A stretch of 64,000 nt of DNA from Heterohyrax brucei. Its lineage: Eukaryota; Chordata; Mammalia; Hyracoidea; Procaviidae. Below, piece by piece: positions 54,596-64,000 of the stretch. The notes under the pieces are model-generated. The model was not told the origin of the DNA, made no database searches, and worked only from the letters and a program-made list of their open reading frames with translations. The stretch covers positions 69,924,351-69,988,350 of the forward strand of contig CM053162.1 of assembly GCA_028571685.1 (NCBI GenBank). Reading direction: 5' to 3'. A program made the position numbers and the translations under genes. Each line of letters starts with the position of its first letter. The stretch's first letter is position 1.

Positions 54596-55538
54596 TAGAG
54601 GAATCACAGGTCTCTTCAGCTTTGAGTCGGTAACTGTGGCTGCTGCAGAGTCATTAGTGGAGAGAGGACAAGATTAGACGGTTCTGCTACATACGTTCTG
54701 GAGAACATTAAAATGTCCCTGGGTATACAAAAAGGATCTACTGTATCTACAAGTATATTTTACCAAAACAAAGTGGTTCCAAACACTGAAATAGGTAGGT
54801 GTAAGCCAAAAAAAATAAATACTGTTTCTGTTTTCTCATTTAACACAAAGGTTACATGAATTTAGTTGCATTTTATGGCAGTGGGGGAAAAGAAACAAGA
54901 CCATATTATTCTGATCACTGGAATTCCACTGAAATAACTTGCAGCACACGTGTAAGTTGTCAAAGTCAATAAAATGCAGATTCATTTACAAAATAAGAAA
55001 AAATAACAAAACATGACCACTCATCAAAAATAAAAACCAAAAATCATGGAATAGAAAATTTGCAAAAAGCAAGCACTAATGGTAGATAGTTTTATACTTT
55101 AATGTTAAATTGAATACCAAGTAATAAAAACAGTAAAATAATACTTAAATCATGACATGAAGAGAATGCTGAAATCCTTCCATGTTGGTGGAACTGTAGA
55201 ACATTGCTGCCACTTTTCATGGAAGGTAAAATGGATCTACATTTCCAGAAGCAGTTCACTCAGAGCCTTAAATTTAAAAGGCCTTGAGTCTATACACAAG
55301 CATGCAGGCACAGAAACTGTTGGTCTAAAATAAGAGATTATACAGAAAGACTAAGTCAGTGGTGATGACTCCACATGGGATGAGACAAAACATAACTGCC
55401 ATGATTTGTAGACAGTTGTGAACACAAGTATAACTGTCTGTGTATATTGTCAGTGAAAACAATGAAAATAATTGTATTAAAAAGAATAACAAATAAAAGA
55501 GAAAATTAAAAGCTATTTAAGATAACAGAAAAGAATAT
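54596..55538. other. Unassigned AT-rich DNA
   Basis: No gene or named repeat recognised. Confidence 0.4.
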
Positions 55539-55635
55539 TTGATGCTCTTTGGTAACTCTACGGGGCAGTTCCACTCTATCCTGCAGGGTCACTATGAGTC
55601 CAAATTGACTCCATGGTAGTTGAGTTTGGGTTTCT
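55539..55635 (+). mobile_element. AfroSINE 3' half
   Basis: 'tttggtaactctacggggca', 'ccactctatcctgcagggtc', 'gtccaaattgactccatggt' then gggtttcttcc. Confidence 0.9.
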
Positions 55636-55963
55636 TCCTTTTTTCTTTTTTTGGTTAAATCACCTTTGGATGATGCCTATTCCTTCCTTTTGTTCCTTTG
55701 TAATCTGTAAGTTTCAAGAGGCACACTTTTGCAATAAAGGGAAAAACAGAAAATTCAGCACCATATATTGCATTCTAATATTTACCTTACAAATTAAAAG
55801 AGTGGTGGTTTGGGGACTATACTTGTGAAATTTTGGTTAGTGCTGATTTATTCTATAGCCTTACCTGGGAGTAAAATTTTATACAGTAGTTTGTTTGTTT
55901 TTTAAGTCAGGGTCCCTCATTTCATTTTCTCTCCCCGCCCCTCCCACCCCCGCTCCTTTTCTT

Positions 55964-55964
55964 G

Positions 55965-56000
<36 letters not shown>
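55964..56000. repeat. (CT)n microsatellite
   Basis: About 18 CT units with one T interruption, after a C-rich stretch. Confidence 0.95.
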
Positions 56001-56072
56001 GTGTATGTTTAAAAGTGCTTGCTAATCTTATTTTCACCGAGTAGATTTACTTTCATCTGGTTCTGTTGTTGA

Positions 56073-56143
56073 GTAGCTGGTGGATTCCACTGCCGACCTT
56101 TTGCTCAGCAGCCTCAGCTCTTAACCTCTGCACCACCAGGGCA
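56073..56143 (-). mobile_element. AfroSINE head half
   Basis: 'gtagctggtggattccactg', 'ccgaccttttgctcagcagc', 'cttaacctctgcaccaccag'. The reversed 3' half is missing. Confidence 0.88.
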
Positions 56144-57112
56144 AAGTGGTTCTAGGAGCAGCTAACTACTGTGTAATTCACTGCTGGTCAAAAGCTAAGC
56201 TTTCAAACACAATAGCTGGAGATTTTCTGACAAAGTTCAGTGTTTTCTTCCCAGGTTTTTCTTATCTACTTACTAGGCAGCTCAGCCTAACATGTTTTGT
56301 CTGGAAACAGAATTTGTCTAAGTAAAGCTTGCATAGACATGAAGAAAAAACTAACATGTCTGCTCTGGTACTTTCCAGAAATTTTCCTCGTACTGTAATA
56401 AGTGGCCCTTAAATATAACTTGAATTACATGCATTTTACATACTGAAGTATAGTGCTTATGGCTAACCTCCTGTTTGCATTCTCATAAAGAAATACAGTT
56501 CTGAAATTGCCCATTTCCCTCTTGCCACTGTAGGCCCTCAGGCAGTGGCTAACAGAGCTAGACTTGTCCTTCCTGTCGAGATGAACAGAGCATGGCTGGA
56601 AAACACCAGTCGGCCAGCGCTAACACTGAAGGCAGATGACTGATCCGCTTCCACTGACGGGCGTCATGGACACATGGTACATGCGGAGAGATCCCTGGTC
56701 CGAGTGGCCCACTGCTCCTGGCACCCGGCTGTTCCTGCTTCCGAAGCACAGGTCTGCAGGACTTTTCTCGTCTTTCGACTCCCTGCGTCCTCACGCTTAA
56801 GTGCAGCCTCCATCATGCATTTATTCTGAAGAGGCAAAAAGCAGCTTTGTTCCCTTACATCTCCTCTTTCCAGTACTGGAAAACTCTAAATTAAGCAGAA
56901 CAGCCCCAAGCAACCACATACTAACATCATCTTATCCATAATAATTGACAGCTTTTTCTACTTGTTTTAACTTCTTAAAATCAAGCTTATTTTACAGTTT
57001 CTGTCAGTTCCATTTTCTCTAACCAGAACTCACTGCCAACTCTCACCTTTTAACACAAATATGCACATAGACTGATCTTCTAGAAGTCTCTACTGACATC
57101 AAGAGTTCAGTC
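56144..57112. other. Unassigned DNA
   Basis: 56550-56800 is somewhat GC-rich with CpGs; the 78-residue minus frame there (56558-56794) has no motif. No repeat recognised. Confidence 0.35.
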
Positions 57113-57272
57113 CTCAGCTACTAACCAAAAGGTTGGCTGTTCGTGCCTCTGAAGACAGGTCTGCAGACTCACCTCTGGAAAGCCACAGGCTGCTGTGTCT
57201 GCGGCACCACTCTGCTCTGTACACATAGGGTCATCATGAGTTGGACTCCACTCAGGAGCAACTGGCTAGGGA
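57113..57272 (+). mobile_element. AfroSINE, long subfamily, head truncated
   Basis: 'ctactaaccaaaaggttggc', 'tgaagacaggtctgcagact', 'catagggtcatcatgagttg', 'gactccactcaggagcaact'. Confidence 0.88.
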
Positions 57273-57569
57273 TCCTATCTTTCAACTGATTCATTTTTTA
57301 AAAGTATTTAAATTCCTGCTACAAACTCTCTATTCTGATCACTGTGCAGACAGGCTTAGGTTTTTGCATGATCGCTGGATTCTATTGGATACACACTTCA
57401 ATTGCTGTATCTTCCTCTTTCTGTTCCTTTCTGATTTTGGAGGGATAAACCCCCTAAGGTAGAATAGTTTTGCCATTACTGTGTCACTGCAAACCCAAAT
57501 ACGAGAAGTATATTTTAATTGAAATTATTTGTGAAATCTCCGTATGTCATGCACATTACACTCTAAAAA

Positions 57570-57712
57570 TATTGCTGTTGAGTCGATTGTGACTGACAGT
57601 GATTGTGCTGGACAAAACAGAACTGCCCTGTAGGGTTTCCAAGGAGCAGCAGGCCATGGGAACTGCCACCTTTTGGTATAGCAGTCAAGCTCTTTAACCA
57701 CTGTACAATCAG
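57570..57712 (-). mobile_element. AfroSINE
   Basis: 'gctgttgagtcgattgtgac', 'aacagaactgccctgtaggg', 'ccaccttttggtatagcagt', 'ctttaaccactgtacaatca'. Confidence 0.92.
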
Positions 57713-57714
57713 CA

Positions 57715-57895
57715 CTCTCAGTACTTATTACATTTTATTGTCAGATAATCTCATGTGGTAAACACTAGTCTGATCCATATTTTAGAGATGGATGAGAAAG
57801 CTGAGTTTCATGAAGTTAAGTAGCCTGAATGGGATCATACAGCAAGGCAAGGCAGAACCGAGATCTCTACCCAGAACTGATTGAATCCCTAACTC
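57715..57895 (-). repeat. MIR, reversed
   Basis: 'tattttagagatggatgaga', 'aagctgagtttcatgaagtt', 'agtagcctgaatgggatcat' follow the reversed MIR core. Confidence 0.65.
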
Positions 57896-58489
57896 CCTTC
57901 TCTGTCACATATAGTTCCTTGTTTCCTAATGACTCCATGAGGACAGAGGGTGACAATTCTTGACCCAATGAGTCACTTCTAACAGACAGAAAATGGTAAA
58001 AGTGATGGGCTATCCCTTCAAAACCAAGGTTACAGAAAGGTCTAACGTCTGCCTCATTTTCTCTCTTGCTCCCTCACTGTCTTGCCCTAAGGGAAGCAAG
58101 CTGCTGTGTTGCCAGCTGCTTCATTTATAGGCCCATGTCACAAGAAACTGAAGACAGCCTCCATCCCACTCCAGCAAGAATAGAGACTTTGCTTTCAGTA
58201 GCCCATAAAGAACCGAATCAAGTAACAACCATGTAAGTGAGCTTGGACGTGAACCCTCTCCTCCTGGAGCCTTCAGGTGAGACCACAACACAGCTGAGCT
58301 GCAGCCCCATGAAAGGCCTGGATCCAGAGGCACCCAGCTACCCTCAACCACATTTCTGACTCACAGAAAGTGGGATGATGTTTATTGCTCTAAGTAGTAA
58401 AGTTTGGGGAGTAACTTATTATGCAAAATAGATTACTAGTACATTGAATATTAGTAAAGATCCAGGGAAGGAAAATTTTCTGATACAAT
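57896..58489. other. Unassigned DNA
   Basis: The phrase 'tgactcacagaaagtgggat' near 58359 has an old-LTR flavour but is not assignable. No gene recognised. Confidence 0.35.
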
Positions 58490-58740
58490 GGATATATAAA
58501 TATGTAAGCTATTTTGGAGGATAACCTGTCAATATTTAATAATTGTGTGAAATTTGTAGCTTACAATCCAGTGATTCTGTTCCTGAGCATATGTCCTGGA
58601 AAATGTCACAGAGAAAAAAAAAGAAAGAAAGAAAAAGCCTATGTGTAAGGATGCTCATCAGAGTGCCATTTTTGGTGCCAAGAATTTGAAAGAAGTCTGG
58701 TTAATAGTCGTTTGACAAATGCAAAAGTGAAAGGTGACCC
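58490..58740 (+). mobile_element. L1 ORF2-end/3' fragment
   Basis: 'acaatccagtgattctgttc', 'ctgagcatatgtcctggaaa', 'tgtgtaaggatgctcatcag' and 'gagtgccatttttggtgcca' follow the end of older L1s. A GAAA-rich run lies at 58612-58636. Confidence 0.6.
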
Positions 58741-59596
58741 ATCCTACTGCTGAAAGCTTTACAGAACTGTGAGCAGCGAGGCGGCAATGCCAACGTATCC
58801 TTAGAACATGAGTATCAAGGGACAGTAGTAAGAATGGTCACTAAATAACAAAGAAAGACTGTGTAGGCTAAACAAACACTCTCACTGAAGGGCACAATAT
58901 GTTTCTCAAGGATGCATGAAAATTCTAGTACTTGCATCCGGTACATTAGATTCTGCCTTAGTAGAGAGATGGAAGGGTGGGTAAGTAAAATTAAACAAGA
59001 GAGAGCCTTTGGAAGGAAAAAGTGTAACAGTGTGCTATTAAATATAGGAGGTGGCTAATTCAGCTCCATTTTAAAAACATCAACAGACAAGCAAACAAAG
59101 GATGCATGTCATCCTTTTGTTCGAATTTTGTTTAAAATCCAGTTCAGGAGTCGTTTCCAGTATACCACATCATTACTCCCCTTCCAGGAAACAGCTGCAG
59201 AAATGAGTTCATCTGAGGCACGGGGGTACCTTTTCTTTAGGAGAAGTAGTTTCCTTTATTCTAAAGTTTCATTTGAGGAAAGGGACAGTTGTCCAATGCC
59301 CGGCAGCCAAAAACAGCAAAGATCTAAACCAAGTGAGCTTTGAGTGACCACTGAGGAAATGAGACTAAGTGTGAATAAACTGTGATGAACTGGGGAATGT
59401 ATGGTGGTATTGTCCACTTTCCAACATGTGGAATCTTAGAAAATCGGAGACTTCTCAAGTGCACATGCAGTCTAAATTGGTCAGTCTAATTTGTATTTAT
59501 TAAATAACTATCAATGATTTCTCTCTCTGACACTTGAGTAAACACAACGGAAGTGTATGATAAATATGATTCTGCCCTAAAGTAACTTATTCAAAT
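58741..59596. other. Unassigned DNA
   Basis: May include more decayed L1 at the start. No gene recognised; the 71-residue frame 59128-59343 has no motif. Confidence 0.35.
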
Positions 59597-59853
59597 TTCA
59601 ATGGCCAGACTACATCTCCTATACTTTGGACACGTTATCAAGTGGGATCAGTCCCTCAAGAAGAACATCATGCTTGGTAAAGCAGAGGGACACTGAAGGA
59701 GACCACGACCCTCGACCAGATGGATTGACGCATTGGCTGCAACAATGGGCTCAGGCATAAGAATGATTTTGAGGAAGACCCAGGACTCGACAGTGCTTCC
59801 TTCTGTTGCAGAGTGACCATGAGTCAGAACTTACTCAATGACCTAACAAGTGT
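59597..59853 (+). mobile_element. RTE 3' fragment (RTE-E)
   Basis: 'tttcaatggccagactacat', 'gatcagtccctcaagaagaa', 'gatggattgacgcattggct', 'gcaacaatgggctcaggcat' and tail atgacctaacaag. 5'-truncated. Confidence 0.9.
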
Positions 59854-61139
59854 TAGAAAACCTAGCGATGATCACATAAGTACAAAGACAGTACAAAAGA
59901 CAGAATTGCAGAACCCCATCAAACATAAAGACAAATTACTATTCCTGTATGAAAAATCCCTTCTGATGATTTAAGGAAAATAAATCACTCGTAAGAAGAT
60001 GATCAATAATCCTATTTCATAGCTTGGTCATACTTGACAGATTTGATTACTAGACTGAGAGGAGCAAGAAATAGAAAAACTCTCTGTATGATCAACTTAC
60101 ACCAGGAAATTCTAACTTAATTCCCAAGTTTAACCATTAGACAGAACTTCTTTTTATCAACAGTACTTTCTCTAGAGCTTATGCTGTCCAAAGATAAGAA
60201 GTTCTTTGGCCAATGGGTGGTTTTGAATAGAGCAGAAGGAAAGAATTCTGCACAATTAGATCAGACGGGCCTGTCATTGTACTGGGTAATAATATCCTGT
60301 TGGGAAATTTAGTCTTTTCAGGCAGAAGGTTTTAAAGACTTATCATGTATGTGTTTCTTATTATTTGCCTCTCCATCCACTAGCTTAAAAAGGAAGTTAT
60401 TCCTGACAAATAGCAGTTGTTGAGTATCCTAACAGTACCAGAAACCTTTTCTAAAAAATATAAATAAAAGAGAGAGAAAGAAAGGTGAGCAGCATTATTG
60501 AAAAGCATCCAATTAAAACCATTTTAAGATCTGTTTCTGAGGGAAAGAACTTTGGAAGAAAGTCATTTTTTTCCCCTAGGTATGTGAAAAGAAAACAATA
60601 AAATATGGTTTCTGTCCCACCTTGTAGCACACGACACAGGATAATCTTGGATAGATGTTCTGTCTTGGCTTTAAAGGTAGATACAATATGACTTCAGGAT
60701 TGAGGGTTTTAGGGTCACCCCCCCTTCACTATTGTTAGTATATTGTTTAAGTTGTAAAAAGAGAAACTTTAATACTTGGTTTAATAAGGTTGCCTCTTTT
60801 AATCTTACAGTGGCAGAGCCATGTAGGTCTACTCAAGCTGGCCCCTGGGGCTGGGCTGCAAGACCGACGTGACTAGGGAGATCTGAGGGGCACTGCAGAC
60901 TTAAGAAACAGACATTAAATAGGTCTGAAGCAGACAGAATCTTCAAAGAACACAAATAAAATCGGGGGATAACAGCATAGCGTGGATTAGCCAAGTTCCT
61001 AACAGGATCTAATTTCTCTTAAATTTTATCGTATTAAGAAAATGAACTTACATATTTAATAAACCTGAATTAAACCCTATGATTTCCCTGTGTGGCTACG
61101 TCATGAAACGTTTCTGGATACATAAAAACCAGCAAACAA
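59854..61139. other. Unassigned DNA
   Basis: No gene or repeat recognised in nearly 1.3 kb. Confidence 0.4.
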
Positions 61140-61282
61140 CAAACAAACCATTGATGACGAGTCCAACACACAACGACCCTTCAGCACAGAGGAGAACAGA
61201 ACTCACAGGTTCTTAGGGGCACCAGCTGCCGACCTTCTGGTGAGCAGCCCAGCTCTTCATCACGGTATCACCACAGCTCCTC
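61140..61282 (-). mobile_element. AfroSINE
   Basis: 'gatgacgagtccaacacaca', 'ggcaccagctgccgaccttc', 'tggtgagcagcccagctctt', 'catcacggtatcaccacagc'. Diverged. Confidence 0.82.
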
Positions 61283-61385
61283 AGAGCCCTCCTCAAAGAA
61301 AATACTGGAATCATACTCACTCTGAGTGAAACAATTTTGCACTTCCTGGTCCAAACTGAACGTGGAATCAAGGTCTGGTTATCTC

Positions 61386-61586
61386 TTCAGGGTGGCACGA
61401 ATGGTTTGTGCTAGGCTGTGATCTGAAAGGTTAGAGGTTCAGACTGACGCAGAAGCAGCACAGAGGGAAGGCCTCGAGATCTGTTCCTACACAGACGACG
61501 GCCACAAAAACCCGTTGGAGCTCAGTGCTGCTCGGCAACCTGGAGTCACCGTGAGGGAGAGAACACTCAAGGGCAATGGGTTTAAG
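61386..61586 (+). mobile_element. AfroSINE, long subfamily
   Basis: 'ctgaaaggttagaggttcag', 'gagggaaggcctcgagatct', 'ttcctacacagacgacggcc', 'agtcaccgtgagggagagaa' then actcaagggcaatgg. Confidence 0.85.
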
Positions 61587-61708
61587 TATTGCTTTCTTTT
61601 CTTGGTTTTTGGTTTTGACTGTCCTGTACCAGGGAGTGTTATCCTTGTGACCACCACACATGCTAATAACAAAGAAGTCTTTGTAGCTTAAAGGTGTATT
61701 TTTCACAA

Positions 61709-61752
61709 CTGTTACTGTTAGGTGCTATTGAGTTGATTTTGATTCATAACAA
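61709..61752 (-). mobile_element. RTE/SINE tail scrap, reversed
   Basis: 'ctgttactgttaggtgctat' then 'tgagttgattttgattcata' and acaa. About 44 bp of the shared RTE/SINE 3' end. Confidence 0.7.
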
Positions 61753-61954
61753 GTATAGAGTGGTGAACCAAAGAGTCAGTATTGGAATAGACACGTGTGT
61801 TTGTTTATCTGGAACAACTTGTACTCTTACACAAGATGTTATTTTTCCTGTAACTTTGCATTTTCCTAAAACGGATATACGTCCCATGAAATCTTCAGTA
61901 ATATAATAGTAGAGTGATCAGTTGGAAAACACAGCAACTGCTGCTCCCACTCTG

Positions 61955-62010
61955 TGTGTGTGTGTGTGCTTACATGTCTGTGTGTATGTTTACATGTCTG
62001 TGTGTGCGTG
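61955..62010. repeat. (TG)n microsatellite, interrupted
   Basis: Blocks of TG separated by 'cttacatgtc' and 'tttacatgtc' steps, suggesting an expanded 22-bp higher-order unit. Confidence 0.9.
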
Positions 62011-62889
62011 GTTTGTTCAGGCACAGCTGAGACAATATTTCTTAATCAAGCCACTTGTCTAAATTCAATGCCTGTATTTTCCTACCAAAGGATATATTTA
62101 TTGCTGCGCTTGGGTCTTTCTATGCTTGAGAGAGCAAACTTGCAATTTACAGGAACTGTCCCTGAGCTTGCGAGCACAGAAACAATCTTGAACACCTAGT
62201 TAATAATTTACTTTTAAATAAATAGCTATGACTTCAACTGTGATCTTTTCGTTTCTACTGAGTTGCTAATTAATATGGTAGATTATTAATTCTAAGCTGA
62301 ATGTTTCAGGGTGTCACGGCCTGCTGGGACAAAGCAGGCCAGTCTAATGGGGGCACTAAGGTCATTAAATGGTGTGTGCTGGCAACAAGAATGAGCATGT
62401 AAATTAATTCAGGAAATGACACTTACAAATAAGTGGGTCTGATAATTACATTGGGACTTATTTACATTTCCTGGCTACAGATGGGCTATGTTCCAAAAGT
62501 TCATAGGCAGGCTGGTCAGTGGCTATGAACTCAGTGAACAGCAACGGTGCAATTAACTGGGTGTGAAGTCTCAGCCTAACGAAACCGACTTTACTCATAG
62601 TGGCTTGATGACTATAAGCTTGCATTGAAAACATATGCCAGTAATGTTATTTAATTCTCAGACTCGACGGCACTTGGCTGGCATTAAGCAAAATAGAAAA
62701 AGAACAGAAATGAAGAAGAAACAAAATGGAGATATAGACAGAGATTTAGATACAGATACATTTATCACTGAACCTATAATGTGGAATTGAAAATCACTTC
62801 CAGAATATTTTGGAGGCAATACAAATTTGTACATAAGCTATTCTGGTCCTCTTCAACAAGACAGCAGGAGATAGAGAGATGATGATCCC
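62011..62889. other. Unassigned AT-rich DNA
   Basis: Apart from a 22-bp SINE-tail match at 62661-62682, nothing is recognised. Confidence 0.4.
62661..62682 (+). mobile_element. 22-bp SINE-tail match
   Basis: Identical to the last 22 bp of the insert at 42524-42557 (contains gactcgacggcacttggc). I see no convincing flanking duplication, so a minimal insertion is likely but unproven. Confidence 0.55.
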
Positions 62890-62925
62890 TGCCTTAGGCT
62901 GGGTTCTCCGAGGAAGTAAAACCTG

Positions 62926-62926
<1 letters not shown>

Positions 62927-62959
<33 letters not shown>

Positions 62960-62978
62960 ATGTATATATATATATATA
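62927..62978. repeat. (TA)n microsatellite with GTATGTA steps
   Basis: About 52 bp of TA repeats. The tyrosine/isoleucine-rich frames over it are by-products. Confidence 0.97.
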
Positions 62979-63139
62979 AAACCAAACAGATTGCCATAGA
63001 GTCAATTCCAACTCATAGCAACCCTATAGGACAAAGTACAACTCCCCATAGAGTTTTCAAGGAGTTCCTGGTGGATTCAAACCACCAACCTTTTGGTCAT
63101 CAGCCATAGCTCTTAACCACTGTACCACCAGGGTTTCCA
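62979..63139 (-). mobile_element. AfroSINE
   Basis: 'ccatagagtcaattccaact', 'accctataggacaaagtaca', 'accaccaaccttttggtcat', 'cttaaccactgtaccaccag'. Complete. Confidence 0.95.
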
Positions 63140-63767
63140 TAAATATATAGAGATTTATAACAAGAAAATGGCTTATGGGGTTACAGACTGTAACATCCCA
63201 AGTTCGAGAGTCAGGACAGAGGCTTCTCCTGGCTGGAGAACCTAAGATCCACAGGCCAGAGAACAGGGCTCTTGTTTGCCAGCTGTGAAGATCAAAGAAT
63301 CCCAAGATCAGCAGGCAAGACCACATGTAAGCCTCTAATTCAAGTACCAAGAATGAGAGGTCAGACAAACAAGAGCCAGTTGCAGGAGCCAGAGCAAGCA
63401 AAATGAGAACATCGGCTTATATTGGGATGCAGGCCACACCCCCAAGGGAACTCTCTTTCAGCTGATGGGCTACTCACAGCGTATCTCATCACGGAGATGA
63501 CCACATCTCAAATCTCAAAAAGAAAGCAATTACTACATTATATGACTGCTGAAATACTGAGAATCACGGCCCAGATAAGTTGACACACAATCTTAACCAT
63601 CACAATTCCCAATATCCTTGCTGAGGCAACATTCTTCCCAACGTTCTACTAGACCCCTGCTTCTTTCCACCTTGACCCAACATCTCGTCTCATAGAACCT
63701 AGATGGAGGACAGATTAGGAGAGAGTGCACGCATGTGTGTTAGCCTTGAAGAGAATTACCCATCTGT

Positions 63768-63935
63768 GTAGCGCTGGTGGTGTAGTAGTTGAGGGCTACA
63801 GCTTCTAACCAAAAGGTTGACAGTTCAAATCCACCAGGCAGTCCTTGGAAACTCTATGGGGCAGTTCTACTCTGTCTATAGGGTCACTATGAGTCAGAAT
63901 AAACTCAGTGGTAAGGGCTTTGATTTTCTTTTTTT
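63768..63935 (+). mobile_element. AfroSINE
   Basis: 'gcgctggtggtgtagtagtt', 'tctaaccaaaaggttgacag', 'ctatggggcagttctactct', 'ggtcactatgagtcagaata' and a T-rich end. Complete. Confidence 0.95.
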
Positions 63936-64000
63936 GGTGGTCTCAACCACATCTTCTTCCTTCTAAAGATAATTGTTTTAAGAGATAGCATTTGTTTTCT

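Larger units (their letters stand above)
62890..63604 (-). mobile_element. Solo LTR (ERVL/MaLR type), reversed, SINE-interrupted
   Basis: The left edge is the reversed LTR end (tgccttaggctgggttctcc). The right edge is the reversed start ('gataagttgacacacaatct' then taaccatcaca). Possible 5-bp flanks are atccc and ttccc. Internally a TA microsatellite and a SINE sit at the A/T-rich end region. About 500 bp without them. Confidence 0.75.

Noticed and set aside
1..64000. CRISPR array, operon or bacterial system
   Set aside because: No regularly spaced identical repeats with unique spacers, no dense coding and no ribosome-binding-site pattern. The repeat content is mammalian.

Overview
This is mammalian nuclear DNA, and its repeats place it in Afrotheria, most probably a paenungulate (elephant, sirenian or hyrax). 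The evidence is about fifty copies of an AfroSINE-type, tRNA-derived SINE. Its hallmarks are a head like 'ccctggtggcgcagtggtta', a middle reading 'aaccaaaaggt..gcagttcgaatccacc', and a 3' part reading 'gggtcgctatgagtcggaat' then 'cgactcgacggca'. These sit beside BovB-like RTE LINEs whose 3' end (ggcacctaacaacaacaa) resembles the SINE tail. MaLR/ERVL-type LTRs, MIR, L1 and mariner/Tigger elements make up the rest. I find no host protein-coding gene, no functional RNA gene and no CRISPR array. The window reads as intergenic or intronic sequence, and its longer reading frames are transposon relics or by-products of simple repeats.

Layout. 0.4-5 kb: an L1 3' end, then a decayed L1 (L1-A) broken by two mariner derivatives, one of which carries a SINE. 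5-8.5 kb: SINEs and unassigned DNA. 8.56-11.8 kb: a nearly full-length RTE (RTE-A). 12-16.9 kb: SINEs, unassigned DNA and a solo LTR. 16.9-24.05 kb: a near-full-length, coding-dead L1 (L1-B) with a CpG- and CT-rich 5' UTR and matching target-site duplications. 24-27 kb: mostly unassigned. 27.4-31.6 kb: two foldback mariners around an LTR, a MIR and two RTE fragments, with an LTR and a SINE inserted one after the other at the same RTE site. 31.6-36.5 kb: SINEs, an RTE tail and a roughly 200-bp locally duplicated segment. 36.6-37.9 kb: a Tigger-like DNA transposon split by an LTR and a SINE. 38.8-40.1 kb: a tRNA-Gly-headed SINE and the only less-rearranged mariner transposase copy. 40-64 kb: SINEs, RTE tails, LTRs, MIRs and L1 scraps separated by AT-rich unassigned DNA.

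How the parts interact: the SINEs have no coding capacity, and their RTE-like 3' ends suggest mobilisation by the RTE enzyme. The foldback mariners carry only fragments of transposase and share an outer sequence with the transposase copy at 39.2-40.1 kb, so they look like its non-autonomous satellites. The most noteworthy signals are this palindromic mariner family with one shared internal junction, 34-37-bp SINE-tail insertions with perfect target-site duplications, and a 120-bp exact tandem duplication inside a SINE. All family names come from recalled consensus features, not from a database search, and repeat edges are generally good to about 5-20 bp.
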